Assembly: GCA_044361595.1 (NCBI GenBank)
Contig: JBIKIN010000020.1
Coordinates: 1 to 64,000 of the forward strand
Direction of reading: 5' to 3'
Origin: Pseudopedobacter sp044361595
GTDB lineage: Bacteria > Bacteroidota > Bacteroidia > Sphingobacteriales > Sphingobacteriaceae
Length of the DNA stretch: 64,000 nt
Each line of letters starts with the position of its first letter. The first letter of the stretch is position 1. Made by a program: the position numbers and the translations under genes. The notes under the pieces were generated by a model, which was not told where the DNA came from, searched no databases, and saw only the letters and a list, made by a program, of their open reading frames with translations. Shown here piece after piece: positions 42,901 to 50,611 of this stretch.

Positions 42901-45456
42901 TTTACTAATCAATCTAAAGGAATTCCAAACATGTACACTTTTGATTTTGGAAATGGAGATAAGATTACCAAAACAGATAATTCAGTTGTAAACTACACTT
43001 ATCTAACCAATAAAACAGACACTTTTACTGTAAAATTATATGCTCAAAATGAATGCGGAATAGACTCTTCATTTTACAATATTATAGTATATCCAAATAC
43101 AATAAAACCAGAGTTAGTAATAGACGGCAATAGCCGTTTTGGATGTGCACCTCTTAAAGTAAAATTTTATAATAATTCTGAAGGAGCAAATAGTTTTTTA
43201 TGGGATTTTAATGATGGAACCACCTCTACAACCAGTGTATCTCCAGGAACACTAGATCATATTTTCAAAACACCAGGGACGTACATTGTAAAACTAACTG
43301 CAACTAACGGTTGCGCAATCGCATCTACAACAGAAAAAATTACAGTTTATGAACAACCCATCGCATCTTTCCAAAATGACAAATTACAATATTGTGTAGG
43401 TGAAGATGTTTTATTTACAAATAGCTCACCTAGTAATTTTACTTTTATTTGGGATTTTAGTGATGGAATAACAAGCAATGAAGTAAATCCGAAGCATAAA
43501 TTTTCCAAATCTGGCGATTTTAATGTAAAATTAACTGCCTTTAAATCTTACCAGGATGGCACATTATGTAGTACAGTAATAAATAAAACCATATCTGTAA
43601 TTTCTCAACCAATTGCTACTTTTACTACCAATAGTAATATTTTAAATTGTGCCCCTTTTACTTTAAAAGTAAACGCAACACCATCAAACTCATCTGGAGG
43701 TGTAGAATGGGATTTTGGCGATCCCTCAAGTGTAAATAATTTATCACAAGGGTTTTCAAGTAGCCACACTTTTACTATTCCTGGTGTTTATAAAATTAAA
43801 TCTATAGCATATAATAAAACGGGCTGTGCTGATTCTACTGAACAAATTATTAGAATTACAGAATCACCTATGGCAGAATTTGAAACTGCAGATACGTTAA
43901 TTTGTGGTTCTTCAAAAATTATTCAGTTTAATAATAAATCAACCTATGGAGGTACTGGAATTCTAAGTTATAGGTGGTACATCAACAATACATTAATCTC
44001 TAATCAGAAAAATATAACTTATAATTTTAATACTCCTACCAACGTAGTTTTACCATTTATATATGAAGTAAAGTTAATTGTGTTAAGTACTATAGGTTGC
44101 CCTGATACAGTTATCCATAAAGTACGATTTAATCCAATACCAAAAGCAGATTTTAGTATATCAAAGAATATTGATTGTGCGCCTTTTATTGCTAAAATAA
44201 TAAATAATTCAACATTTGCAGATAATTTTAAATGGTATTTAAATGGAGTATTAGTTTCTACGTTAAGAACCCCTAACTCCATTCTATTAGATATCCCAAA
44301 TAAAATATTCAATATAAAATTAGTTACTGGAAATATCTATGGTTGCAGATTAGATAGCATTGAAAAGACAATTAGTACCTATCCAAAACCCAAAACATTG
44401 TTTTCAGTAAACGATAGCGTAAGTTGCAATGGAAAATTGGATTTAATCACAACCAATAAGAGTTTAGGAGCAGCAAGTTATATTTGGAATTTTGGAGATA
44501 CTACGCCAGAAAGTACTGCAATTTCCCCTAAACACACTTACGGTATTCCTGGCACTTATAAACTAAGGTTAATAAGTTATAATGGTTTTTGTAGAGACAC
44601 CAGTATTGTTGACATAAAAATTTCACCTGTGCCAAAGGCAGCCTATATAGTTAATAAAACAGATGGTTGCACAAAATTGGACGTTCAATTTCAAAATATT
44701 TCTGATAATGCCAAAACCTATTTATGGGACTTTGGTGATGGTTCATTCTCTACAAGTAAAAATCCATTACATACATTTAATTACCAAAATTCACCTTTTA
44801 GCATAAAACTAATTGCATTTGGAGAAAATGGATGTGCAGATACAACTGTTAAAATCAATTTCATAAGAGTTTCTACACCTCCGCAAGCTAATTTCGAGAT
44901 TCTACCGGATAGTATTATCAAGATACCTGATTATACATTTAATTACAAGAACACAAGTAAAGGAAGTCCGGTTAAATTTTTATGGGACTTTGGAAACGGT
45001 AAAATATCTAAAGAAGAAAACCCTTCTCATACTTATGCAGATACAGGTGCATATAAAGTGAAATTAATTGTCTCAAATATTGAAGGATGTACAGATACAA
45101 TCTCTAAAATAGTTAAGATAAATGGAGTACCTGGTTATTTATTTATACCAAACGCTTTTGAGCCAGGTAACGAAAAACAAGAAATTCGAACTTTTAGGAT
45201 AAAAGGTTCTGGTATGTCTGAGTTTAACATTAAAATATTTAATAAATGGGGCGAACTAATTTGGCAATCAAATCTCTTGAATAAAGATGGCGAGCCTATA
45301 GAAAGTTGGGATGGTACTATGAAAGGATTACCAGCACCACAAGGTGTTTATGTCTGGTCAGTAAGTGCTAAATTTATTGACGGCAGTATTTGGAAAGGAA
45401 TGAAATATACTCAAGGCTCTCAATTGCGGACTGGACCTTTACACTTAATACGATGA
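36931..45456 (+). CDS. Giant PKD-repeat surface protein with T9SS type B sorting domain
   Basis: A 2841-aa exported protein. The signal peptide is about 1-24 (FVSA/KN). Most of the length is a chain of PKD/Ig-like beta-sandwich domains; about ten show the PKD core (YEWDFGDP, YTWDFGNGQ, YTFDFGNGD, FLWDFNDG, FIWDFSDG, VEWDFGDP, YIWNFGDT, YLWDFGDG, FLWDFGNG). The C-terminal 90 residues are a gliding-motility-type CTD (FIPNAFEPGNEKQEIRTFRIKG, FNIKIFNKWGELIWQS, WDGTMKGLPAPQGVYVW), the type B signal for secretion by T9SS. Residues 836-1161 and 1203-1528 are identical in sequence. The stop overlaps the next gene's ATG (ATGA), and that gene is of the PorP/SprF family which pairs with such proteins. 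Likely an adhesin or filament like SprB; a ligand cannot be named. Confidence 0.93.
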   Translation: MKNKFLFFTFFLFAAVFQTKFVSAKNISIYTDSDSIKYAGAPSIGISGNKKLEIVSPNAGDSYKWFRNNAVIPGATLSNYTATLIGEYYVEVRKNSTNFTKSNIVKLTEITTIEASFSFTTNGVCTNIPIVFTGTSTGNSLTYEWDFGDPNSGGSNTSTIQNPSHTFVGTIGSGNQNFNVKLTVTDNNGVNSIVTKVITTKQLPDANLGGTGKLTYNGLPYFRVCSPNPSNFTFVNLSSTNNIEYTIDWGDNSPLYTSNNFTSSLTHNYKVGIDTLTYTVKGVNGCVSSQIYYVFVGSNPAGNIVPRGNTTICTDQELTFDISGIDNNTPGTTYKITFNDGTSPITLVHPLIDKFITHKFTKNSCGASSSLANSFTVSFEAANPCGTTPGSAGGIFVSDKPKAQFDIVNQTKICVNNSLTFSNKSTGTSVTSSSCTNGPIIWKITPSTGWSIINGTNGRDFNQTDPTIWQTGGQNLNVRFTQPGEYKISLKIGTTSCGVDSLEKTICVNPTPTAAFDLDKSTGCAPLIVKTTNNSNTPICGNNDYTWSVTYTDSQGCAGTSSFSYLNSTSAKFTNPEFQFNNAGTYSISLTTKNADGTGCSVTSAIKTITVKAKPIVSINGVSSVCLGANLALGSTVKNCYSTIAETYLWSFPGANITSSNDAIPPNINYSTAGTKIITLDVTNECGTTTITKTITVNSAPSVNVISDKILCPSNNQPIIIFTNVSNISGVTYNWTRTAGNIGLIPLTGSSNIPSFNATNSGSTAITSTITVTPTLNGCIGTPVTFTITVNPSSPVANAGVDQKICNKTETVLSGNNPGTFVGTWTRTSGPADIIFEDANKFNTKVTGLTANQTYGFRWTITGIGSCPATFDDVVIFNRPDVTSANAGIDATVCDYVLSPLQNNTFTLQGNLNTSRAYETGTWTILNKPSGNTPTFSNNNPNNKNAILGNLIPGTYELVWTTSNDAGCISSTDNVIIKVYSKPTAGSTTKPTEICTGESITLSNTGAIGEILEWQYSLNINGPWISIPDSKKSSITDANVTTTRYYRFKIVSQSPLCNNTYFYEVGFVKVNLLSVGGTANGAQTLCSKTNSGAVNVSGNIGSVVRWESSSDDITFTAIPNSVNSTYNYSNIPATTYFRAVIKSGTCTEAKSTSVKITLGENAIQAKAGNDQKICNQTEVTLLGNDAGSFLGTWTQISGTAVTFEDANKFNTKVTGLTANQTYGFRWTITGIGSCPATFDDVVIFNRPDVTSANAGIDATVCDYVLSPLQNNTFTLQGNLNTSRAYETGTWTILNKPSGNTPTFSNNNPNNKNAILGNLIPGTYELVWTTSNDAGCISSTDNVIIKVYSKPTAGSTTKPTEICTGESITLSNTGAIGEILEWQYSLNINGPWISIPDSKKSSITDANVTTTRYYRFKIVSQSPLCNNTYFYEVGFVKVNLLSVGGTANGAQTLCSKTNSGAVNVSGNIGSVVRWESSSDDITFTAIPNSVNSTYNYSNIPATTYFRAVIKSGTCTEAKSTSVKITLGENVATANAGPNQTLCNFIGKITLAANSVNDATTKWTQISGPTISFDNDNLANSEVNITQNGTYIFEWEISNSVCLSSKSRVTIFNYPPLVNQITGSSTFCFGQQVTITGNTPTGGDGNYAYSWEKSIDNSSWQVITNETSKNLSFVTQNTIYVRRVVKSNVCLDNSTAVLITVLPTIVNNTVSANQEICIGKASQIITGSTPTGGNNFYAYSWEKSLDDNVWIVIAGITTKDYQPTNVLINTYFRRIVTSNVCIDAQKSTSNIVKITVRPNAISDFTTVATSACIPFNLASVITATAHPNENLSYEWFANGQVIGNTSSFPGYIITNDGDIVKIKLVTISKYGCNSDTKEITFSTTKNVVASFIKDKQKGCGPLTVKFTNNSSPLNGVSYTWDFGNGQTSNLANPPTIIFASHPLNRDTTYIIKLIAKTSCSETLFKDSITVRPKPVSIFSPDVTIGCSPLAIKFTNQSKGIPNMYTFDFGNGDKITKTDNSVVNYTYLTNKTDTFTVKLYAQNECGIDSSFYNIIVYPNTIKPELVIDGNSRFGCAPLKVKFYNNSEGANSFLWDFNDGTTSTTSVSPGTLDHIFKTPGTYIVKLTATNGCAIASTTEKITVYEQPIASFQNDKLQYCVGEDVLFTNSSPSNFTFIWDFSDGITSNEVNPKHKFSKSGDFNVKLTAFKSYQDGTLCSTVINKTISVISQPIATFTTNSNILNCAPFTLKVNATPSNSSGGVEWDFGDPSSVNNLSQGFSSSHTFTIPGVYKIKSIAYNKTGCADSTEQIIRITESPMAEFETADTLICGSSKIIQFNNKSTYGGTGILSYRWYINNTLISNQKNITYNFNTPTNVVLPFIYEVKLIVLSTIGCPDTVIHKVRFNPIPKADFSISKNIDCAPFIAKIINNSTFADNFKWYLNGVLVSTLRTPNSILLDIPNKIFNIKLVTGNIYGCRLDSIEKTISTYPKPKTLFSVNDSVSCNGKLDLITTNKSLGAASYIWNFGDTTPESTAISPKHTYGIPGTYKLRLISYNGFCRDTSIVDIKISPVPKAAYIVNKTDGCTKLDVQFQNISDNAKTYLWDFGDGSFSTSKNPLHTFNYQNSPFSIKLIAFGENGCADTTVKINFIRVSTPPQANFEILPDSIIKIPDYTFNYKNTSKGSPVKFLWDFGNGKISKEENPSHTYADTGAYKVKLIVSNIEGCTDTISKIVKINGVPGYLFIPNAFEPGNEKQEIRTFRIKGSGMSEFNIKIFNKWGELIWQSNLLNKDGEPIESWDGTMKGLPAPQGVYVWSVSAKFIDGSIWKGMKYTQGSQLRTGPLHLIR
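39436..40412 (+). repeat. 977-bp internal repeat, copy 1
   Basis: By eye identical to 40537-41513, offset exactly 1101 bp (367 codons). Encodes residues 836-1161 of the PKD protein. Flanking DNA on the left is only distantly similar, which marks sharp ends. Confidence 0.9.
40537..41513 (+). repeat. 977-bp internal repeat, copy 2
   Basis: Second copy of the block at 39436-40412. Identity ends at GGTGAAAA, after which copy 1 continues with T and copy 2 with C. The 124 bp between the copies is unique. Confidence 0.9.
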
Positions 45457-46475
45457 TTAAAAAGTTATTATTAATACTTTCATTTTTATTCTTAGATTAT
45501 TTATCCAATGCTCAGGATCATATATATTCTCAATTTTATAATGCTCCGCAATATTTAAATCCGGCTTTAAATGGTCAGTTTAATGGTGATTTTAGATTAA
45601 ATGCTATATATAGAAACCAATGGTCTAACATTGCGGGACCATTAACCTATTTTACATTTGCTACAGATATTAGTGTGCCTGAATTTGGTGGTGGTTTTGG
45701 GGCAATAGTAACCAAATCAAGTGAAGGAACTGCTTATCTAAATAAGACAAATTTCTCTGGTATATATTCTTATTCTGTTGATTTTGGAAATACTGGGAAT
45801 TTATCTTTTGGAATACAAGGAGGGATTACAAACAGAAAAATTGATCAAAACAAATTAATTTATTTTGATCAGCTAAATAATGATGGAATTATTTTTGGTG
45901 GGATTTCTTCGGCTAGCCCACTTGAATTTAATAATAAATTCTTTTTTGATTCAGGTGTTGGAATTAATTTAATAGTAGGTAATCTAATGTTTGGTGCAGC
46001 AGGAAACCATCTCAATAAACCTAATGAATCATTTACAGGCACTTCGTCTCCCCTACCAATGCGCATAAACGGATATGCTAGCTATAAGTTTATTCTAGAC
46101 TACTATGATGATGAGGATAGTCCATCTCTTACTCCTTCGGTTTTATATTATTCACAAGCAGAATTAAAATCAATAAGTTTAGGATTTCAAGTTAAAAATA
46201 AAAGTGTAAATGTGGGTTTATGGTACAGGGGTGATAATAAACAAAGAGATGCAGTTGTTTTTTCAATCATTTTAGATTTATTCAATAAGCAGGATTATTA
46301 TGATAAGGTACGTCTTGGTTTTAGCCATGATGCAACATCATCAAGATTAGGTTATGGTAATACAGCAGGAACTACAGAAGGTTCATTGATCTATGAAACA
46401 ACTTTGTCTAGATTTTCAAATAACCGCGGTTCTAGATTTAATAACAATAGTAGAAAATGTTACGATTTTTATTAA
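45453..46475 (+). CDS. PorP/SprF family type IX secretion membrane protein
   Basis: A 340-aa outer-membrane protein from ATG 45453, chosen because it gives a signal peptide (MIKKLLLILSFLFLDYLSNAQ) directly; the longer frame from 45390 lies inside the PKD gene. The family mark is DHIYSQFYNAPQYLNPALNGQFNGDFRLNAIYRNQWSN, spread over residues 22-60, followed by beta-barrel strands. SprF is needed for export or attachment of SprB-type adhesins. ATGA overlap with the upstream gene means translational coupling, so it most probably serves that PKD protein. Confidence 0.92.
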   Translation: MIKKLLLILSFLFLDYLSNAQDHIYSQFYNAPQYLNPALNGQFNGDFRLNAIYRNQWSNIAGPLTYFTFATDISVPEFGGGFGAIVTKSSEGTAYLNKTNFSGIYSYSVDFGNTGNLSFGIQGGITNRKIDQNKLIYFDQLNNDGIIFGGISSASPLEFNNKFFFDSGVGINLIVGNLMFGAAGNHLNKPNESFTGTSSPLPMRINGYASYKFILDYYDDEDSPSLTPSVLYYSQAELKSISLGFQVKNKSVNVGLWYRGDNKQRDAVVFSIILDLFNKQDYYDKVRLGFSHDATSSRLGYGNTAGTTEGSLIYETTLSRFSNNRGSRFNNNSRKCYDFY

Positions 46476-46486
46476 TCAATAAAGAA

Positions 46487-47809
46487 TCAATCATCCAACC
46501 CAATCTTATACTTTCTTCCTTTTATCTTTTCGTTTTTAATAGCATTGATGGCTTGGTGAGCTTTTTTTCTGCTCACAGCAACGTAGCTCATGTGGTCAAA
46601 AATTTCTATTAAGCCAATTTCTTCCTTTTGTAAATTTGCTTTCTTGTATAACAAGCCTACCACATCAATTTTATTGACTTTATCTTTTTTACCAGCGGCT
46701 ACATAAATAGTTGCCCATTTGCTAGCATCAAACATTTTGAAGTCTTCAATTTCTGTAATTTCTTGTATCGGCGCAGTCACATAATCTGGAGCATATTCGT
46801 CATCAGCAAGAAGCAAATATGCTTTACCGCTAGCTTTCATTCGGGCTGTACGACCGTTTCTGTGTGTAAAAGATTCTTGCGTAAATGGGATTTGATAATG
46901 GATAACTTGCTGCACATCTGGAATATCAAGGCCTCGAGAAGCTAAATCTGTTGTCACTAAAACGGCATGAGTACCATTTCTAAATTTAACCAAAGCTTTT
47001 TCTCTATCGGGCTGATCCATACCGCCATGATAAATTCCATTACTCAAGCCTTTGTCCCACAATAAATCGCTCACTCTTTCTGCTGCTTCGCGATGATTAC
47101 AAAATATCAGACTTGGACCTTCTGGATGTTCCGAAACTACTTGCATCAAGAGTTTCAATTTATCTTTAGATTTGGTATGCAAAACCTTTAAATCTAAATC
47201 TGGAGCATGGCTCTCTTGATTTAAGAAGTTAACCATGGCTAAGTTATTTACCTGTGCAAATTCAGGAATTTCTTCCATTTGAGTTGCCGAGGTTAATATT
47301 TTCTGTTTAACGTTAACTAGGTTCTCAATAATCATTTCCATCTCTACCTGAAAACCCATTTCTAAAGACTTATCAAACTCGTCTAAAACTAAAAATTTAA
47401 CTTCTGTAGGATCAAAATTTTCATTTCTGATGTGGTAAGATATTTTTCCAGGAGTGCCAATAATTACAGATGGCGTTTCTGATAGACTTAAACTTTCTGT
47501 TTTGGTAGAATGACCACCATAAATACAAGTAACTTTAAAGCCCGATTGTAACGAGCGGAAAACTTGCTCTATTTGTAAAGCTAGTTCTCTAGTAGGAACA
47601 ATAATTAAAGCTTGAACTTGTCCAATATCTCCTTTTAATTGCGTAATTATTGGCAGCAAAAAAGCCAATGTTTTGCCAGAACCAGTTGCAGAAAGTACCA
47701 TCACATCTTTTTGGGCATCTATAGCTTTTTGTGTGGCATGTTGCATTGGGTTTAAGGCAGTAATGTTTAACCGACTTAAAATTTGAGGAATAGAGATAAG
47801 ATTTGTCAT
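46487..47809 (-). CDS. DEAD-box RNA helicase with DbpA RNA-binding domain
   Basis: A 440-aa RNA helicase. It shows ATGSGKT (41-47), PTRELALQI, DEFD at 143-146 in place of DEAD, TSATQ (SAT motif) and HRNGRTARM (motif VI). Residues from about 370 form a DbpA-type RRM (VGLLYKKANLQKEEIGLIEIFDHMSYVAVS), which in E. coli DbpA binds hairpin 92 of 23S rRNA. A role in large-subunit assembly is likely. It is divergent from the RNA methyltransferase gene by about 70 bp. The DEFD variant should still allow ATPase activity. Confidence 0.92.
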   Translation of the reverse strand: MTNLISIPQILSRLNITALNPMQHATQKAIDAQKDVMVLSATGSGKTLAFLLPIITQLKGDIGQVQALIIVPTRELALQIEQVFRSLQSGFKVTCIYGGHSTKTESLSLSETPSVIIGTPGKISYHIRNENFDPTEVKFLVLDEFDKSLEMGFQVEMEMIIENLVNVKQKILTSATQMEEIPEFAQVNNLAMVNFLNQESHAPDLDLKVLHTKSKDKLKLLMQVVSEHPEGPSLIFCNHREAAERVSDLLWDKGLSNGIYHGGMDQPDREKALVKFRNGTHAVLVTTDLASRGLDIPDVQQVIHYQIPFTQESFTHRNGRTARMKASGKAYLLLADDEYAPDYVTAPIQEITEIEDFKMFDASKWATIYVAAGKKDKVNKIDVVGLLYKKANLQKEEIGLIEIFDHMSYVAVSRKKAHQAINAIKNEKIKGRKYKIGLDD

Positions 47810-47866
47810 CTGCGCAAATATCCAATAAATTATTTGTTAAATCTGTATTTGCTTTTGCACTTAACT

Positions 47867-47874
47867 TATATTTG
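47867..47874 (+). promoter_or_regulatory. -7 box for the RNA methyltransferase gene
   Basis: TATATTTG matches TAnnTTTG and ends only 4 bp before the chosen ATG at 47879, predicting a leaderless or nearly leaderless transcript. Confidence 0.5.
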
Positions 47875-47878
47875 TAGC

Positions 47879-48412
47879 ATGAGAAAACTAAAATTGGACG
47901 AATTAAACCGACCAAGTGTAGAAGAATTTAAAGAACAGGATAAACTGCCCGTTATCGTGGTATTAGATAATGTACGTAGCTTAAACAATGTAGGGTCGGC
48001 ATTTAGAACAGCCGATGGTTTTGCCGTTGAAGCTATTTATTTATGCGGTATAACTGCCCAGCCTCCACATCGCGAAATAGAAAAAACAGCTTTAGGTGCT
48101 ACGCAATCTATAACATGGAAGTACTTTGAACATGTTTTAGATGCAGTAAATCATTTGAAAGAAAACAATTATCAAATTGTAGCTATAGAACAAGCTGAAA
48201 ATAGCATCAGCCTAACCGATTTTGAACCAACGCCTTTAGAAAAATACGCTTTCTTTTTTGGTAACGAAGTTAATGGGGTAAGCGATGAAGTAATGCAAAA
48301 CATGGATTGCTGCATAGAAATACCTCAGTTTGGAACTAAACATTCTTTCAATATTGTAATAAGTACAGGAATTGTTCTTTGGGATTTTTATAGTAAATAT
48401 GTGAAGCTGTAA
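47879..48412 (+). CDS. TrmH/SpoU family RNA 2'-O-methyltransferase
   Basis: A 177-aa SPOUT methyltransferase. I place the start at ATG 47879 (MRKLKLDELNRPSVEEF), because the longer frame from 47783 reads through low-complexity sequence and the promoter box. Motif 1 is LNNVGSAFRTADGFAVEAI; motif 2 is FFGNEVNGVS; motif 3 is IPQFGTKHSFNIVISTGIVLW. It methylates a ribose in tRNA or rRNA; the target cannot be read. It lacks the N-terminal RNA-binding domain of larger members. Confidence 0.88.
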   Translation: MRKLKLDELNRPSVEEFKEQDKLPVIVVLDNVRSLNNVGSAFRTADGFAVEAIYLCGITAQPPHREIEKTALGATQSITWKYFEHVLDAVNHLKENNYQIVAIEQAENSISLTDFEPTPLEKYAFFFGNEVNGVSDEVMQNMDCCIEIPQFGTKHSFNIVISTGIVLWDFYSKYVKL

Positions 48413-48430
48413 GTAGGAAATAAAAGATTT

Positions 48431-48796
48431 TTACTTTTTCTTCTTTTTGTAAGTAATCTTAACATTCCCTACTCCTGAATCAACAATATCAATTTTTTTT
48501 GCTGCTCTTTTAGATAAATCTATAATTCTACCGGCAACAAAAGGTCCTCTATCGTTAATTTTGACTTTTACCGTTTTACCATTATTCAAATTGGTCACTT
48601 TTACTTTGGTGCCAAAAGCTAAGGTTTTATGAGCAGCGGTTAATTTAGAGTTTCTAAATGTTTCTCCTGATGCTGTTTTTTTACCATTAAATTTATCGGC
48701 ATAAAAAGATGCCTTACCGGTTTGAGTTGCTTTGGGAGAACAGGCAAAGAATAATAAGCAAGTTAAGATCAGAAAAGTAGAGTGAATCATTTTCAT
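48431..48796 (-). CDS. RlpA-like double-psi beta-barrel lipoprotein
   Basis: A 121-aa lipoprotein (FFACSPK, Cys19). It is a single RlpA-like DPBB domain: TGKASFYADKFNGKKTASGE, KLTAAHKTLAFGTKVKVTN, VKINDRGPFVAGRIIDLSKRAA. The Asp of NDRGPF is the catalytic residue in lytic RlpA. No SPOR domain is present, so it is shorter than E. coli RlpA. Probably a peptidoglycan glycan-strand lytic enzyme of the septum. Convergent with the methyltransferase gene. Confidence 0.88.
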   Translation of the reverse strand: MKMIHSTFLILTCLLFFACSPKATQTGKASFYADKFNGKKTASGETFRNSKLTAAHKTLAFGTKVKVTNLNNGKTVKVKINDRGPFVAGRIIDLSKRAAKKIDIVDSGVGNVKITYKKKKK

Positions 48797-49020
48797 GTTA
48801 AAAAGGTAAAAACAATAAAATAGATTATAAATTCAAAACGATTAACATATTAACAAAAAAGCCGTTTTAAAAAAAGGTTTGTCATGTTGTCCACCGCGGC
48901 GGATCAGCATATCAATTGAAGGTTATGAATTTTATAGATCAGTTAGCAGAATCTTCAAGTAGGATTCTGAAATAAATTCAGAATGACTTGTGCTTTTTGA
49001 GAAGCTAAAGAAAACAAAAA
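48797..49020. repeat. Intergenic repeat between rlpA and enolase
   Basis: Contains GTCCACCGCGGCGGATCAGC and, at 48961-48989, a GATTCTGAAAT / ATTCAGAATGAC hairpin of the same general type as the repeat right of purT. No gene. The fragment AAAAAAGCCGTTTTAAAA near 48859 resembles half of the enolase terminator. Confidence 0.5.
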
Positions 49021-49046
49021 AGCCGTTTTCATTTCTGAAAACGGCT
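49016..49046 (-). terminator. Intrinsic terminator of enolase
   Basis: AGCCGTTTTC / GAAAACGGCT, 10-bp stem with a 6-nt loop (49021-49046), followed on the minus strand by a T-run. It lies 44 bp after the enolase stop. Confidence 0.85.
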
Positions 49047-49090
49047 CTATCTTAATTATTGAATCTAAAATCTAGCTTCTGTTAGAAAAA

Positions 49091-50395
49091 CTATTTCGCT
49101 CTATTCTTGAAAAATCTAAAATCTTTACCAATAAATTTGGCTTGCTTCCCTAGTTCTTCTTCAATACGTAATAACTGATTGTATTTTGCAATCCTATCAG
49201 AACGAGAAGCAGAACCCGTTTTAATTTGACCGCAATTTAAAGCCACAGCTAAATCTGCAATAGTAACATCTTCAGTTTCGCCAGAACGGTGAGACATTAC
49301 AGATGTATAATTTGCATGCTGAGCCATAGAAACCGCATTGATAGTCTCTGTAAGCGATCCAATTTGGTTAACCTTTACTAGTATTGAGTTAGCCGTATCG
49401 TTATCAATACCTTGCTTTAAACGAGTTACATTAGTTACAAATAAATCATCACCTACCAATTGTACTTTATCGCCAATTCTTTCGGTTAATAATTTCCAAC
49501 CATCCCAATCATTCTCATCCATACCATCCTCAATAGAAATGATTGGATATTTTTCAGTTAAAGAAGTTAAGTAATCTACCTGTTCTGCACTAGTTCTTTT
49601 TGCTCCGTTAGGACCTTCAAACTTAGAATAATCGTAAATGCCATCTTTATAAAATTCAGAGGCAGCACAATCAAAAGCTAAACAAATATCAACTCCTGGC
49701 TTGTAACCAGCTTTTTCTATCGCTTGCATAATGGTTTCAACGCCATCTTCGGTACCATCAAAAGTTGGAGCAAAACCACCTTCATCGCCTACAGCTGTAG
49801 ATAAACCTCTATCGTGTAAAATCGCTTTTAAATTATGGAAAACTTCTGTTCCCCAACGTAAAGCCTCAGAAAAAGATGAAGCGCCTACTGGCATAATCAT
49901 AAATTCTTGAAAAGCTATTGGAGCATCAGAATGCGAACCGCCGTTTACAATATTCATCATTGGGATTGGTAAAGTATTGGCATTTACACCACCAATGTAA
50001 CGGTATAAAGGCTGACGACTTTCTTGTGCTGCTGCTTTAGCTACAGCTAAAGAAACACCTAAAATAGCGTTTGCCCCTAAATTTCCTTTATTTTCTGTTC
50101 CGTCTAAATCAATCATTAATTGATCTATGGCATTTTGTTCAAAAACATCAATACCTCTTAAGGCCTCAGCAATTTTCTCATTTACATTGGCAACGGCCTT
50201 TAAAACGCCCTTACCTAAATAAACACTTTTATCTTTATCGCGAAGCTCAACTGCTTCATATTGTCCGGTTGAGGCACCAGATGGAACTGCTGCTCTTCCT
50301 AAAATTCCGTTTTCGGTTATTACATCTACTTCAATAGTAGGATTTCCTCTACTATCTAGGATTTGTCTTGCGTGTACATCAAGAATTAAACTCAT
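49091..50395 (-). CDS. eno: Enolase
   Basis: A 434-aa glycolytic enzyme that interconverts 2-phosphoglycerate and phosphoenolpyruvate. It has HARQILDSRGNPTIEVDV, the mobile loop PSGASTGQYEAVELRD, GDEGGFAPTF, SIEDGMDENDWDGW, LVGDDLFVTN (metal Asp), and SVMSHRSGETED (signature). Length and order are standard. Single gene with its own promoter box 80 bp upstream and a terminator downstream. Confidence 0.98.
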   Translation of the reverse strand: MSLILDVHARQILDSRGNPTIEVDVITENGILGRAAVPSGASTGQYEAVELRDKDKSVYLGKGVLKAVANVNEKIAEALRGIDVFEQNAIDQLMIDLDGTENKGNLGANAILGVSLAVAKAAAQESRQPLYRYIGGVNANTLPIPMMNIVNGGSHSDAPIAFQEFMIMPVGASSFSEALRWGTEVFHNLKAILHDRGLSTAVGDEGGFAPTFDGTEDGVETIMQAIEKAGYKPGVDICLAFDCAASEFYKDGIYDYSKFEGPNGAKRTSAEQVDYLTSLTEKYPIISIEDGMDENDWDGWKLLTERIGDKVQLVGDDLFVTNVTRLKQGIDNDTANSILVKVNQIGSLTETINAVSMAQHANYTSVMSHRSGETEDVTIADLAVALNCGQIKTGSASRSDRIAKYNQLLRIEEELGKQAKFIGKDFRFFKNRAK

Positions 50396-50474
50396 GGTAT
50401 TTTTATTTTAAATGATTATTCGGTTTACACTTAGTGTTAAAATTACACTAAATTATATATTTTATATGTATTGG

Positions 50475-50482
50475 CAAATATA
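50475..50482 (-). promoter_or_regulatory. -7 box for enolase
   Basis: TATATTTG on the minus strand, 79 bp before the enolase ATG, matches TAnnTTTG. No clear -33 element at the usual spacing. Confidence 0.4.
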
Positions 50483-50611
50483 ATAATTGTTAACAATACG
50501 TTAATCTTTATCAAATTACTATTTTGTGTCAAAATATTATAAATTTAAATCAATGTAAATCATAACATTATAAAAATTAATTAAACTAAAATATAAATTA
50601 AATAGATTGCT

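Noticed and set aside
45390..45452. Longer N-terminus for the PorP/SprF protein
   Set aside because: The extra 21 codons lie inside the PKD gene; ATG 45453 gives a proper signal peptide and the ATGA overlap.
47783..47878. Longer N-terminus for the RNA methyltransferase
   Set aside because: The extension overlaps the divergent helicase start and the TATATTTG box, and its translation is not protein-like.
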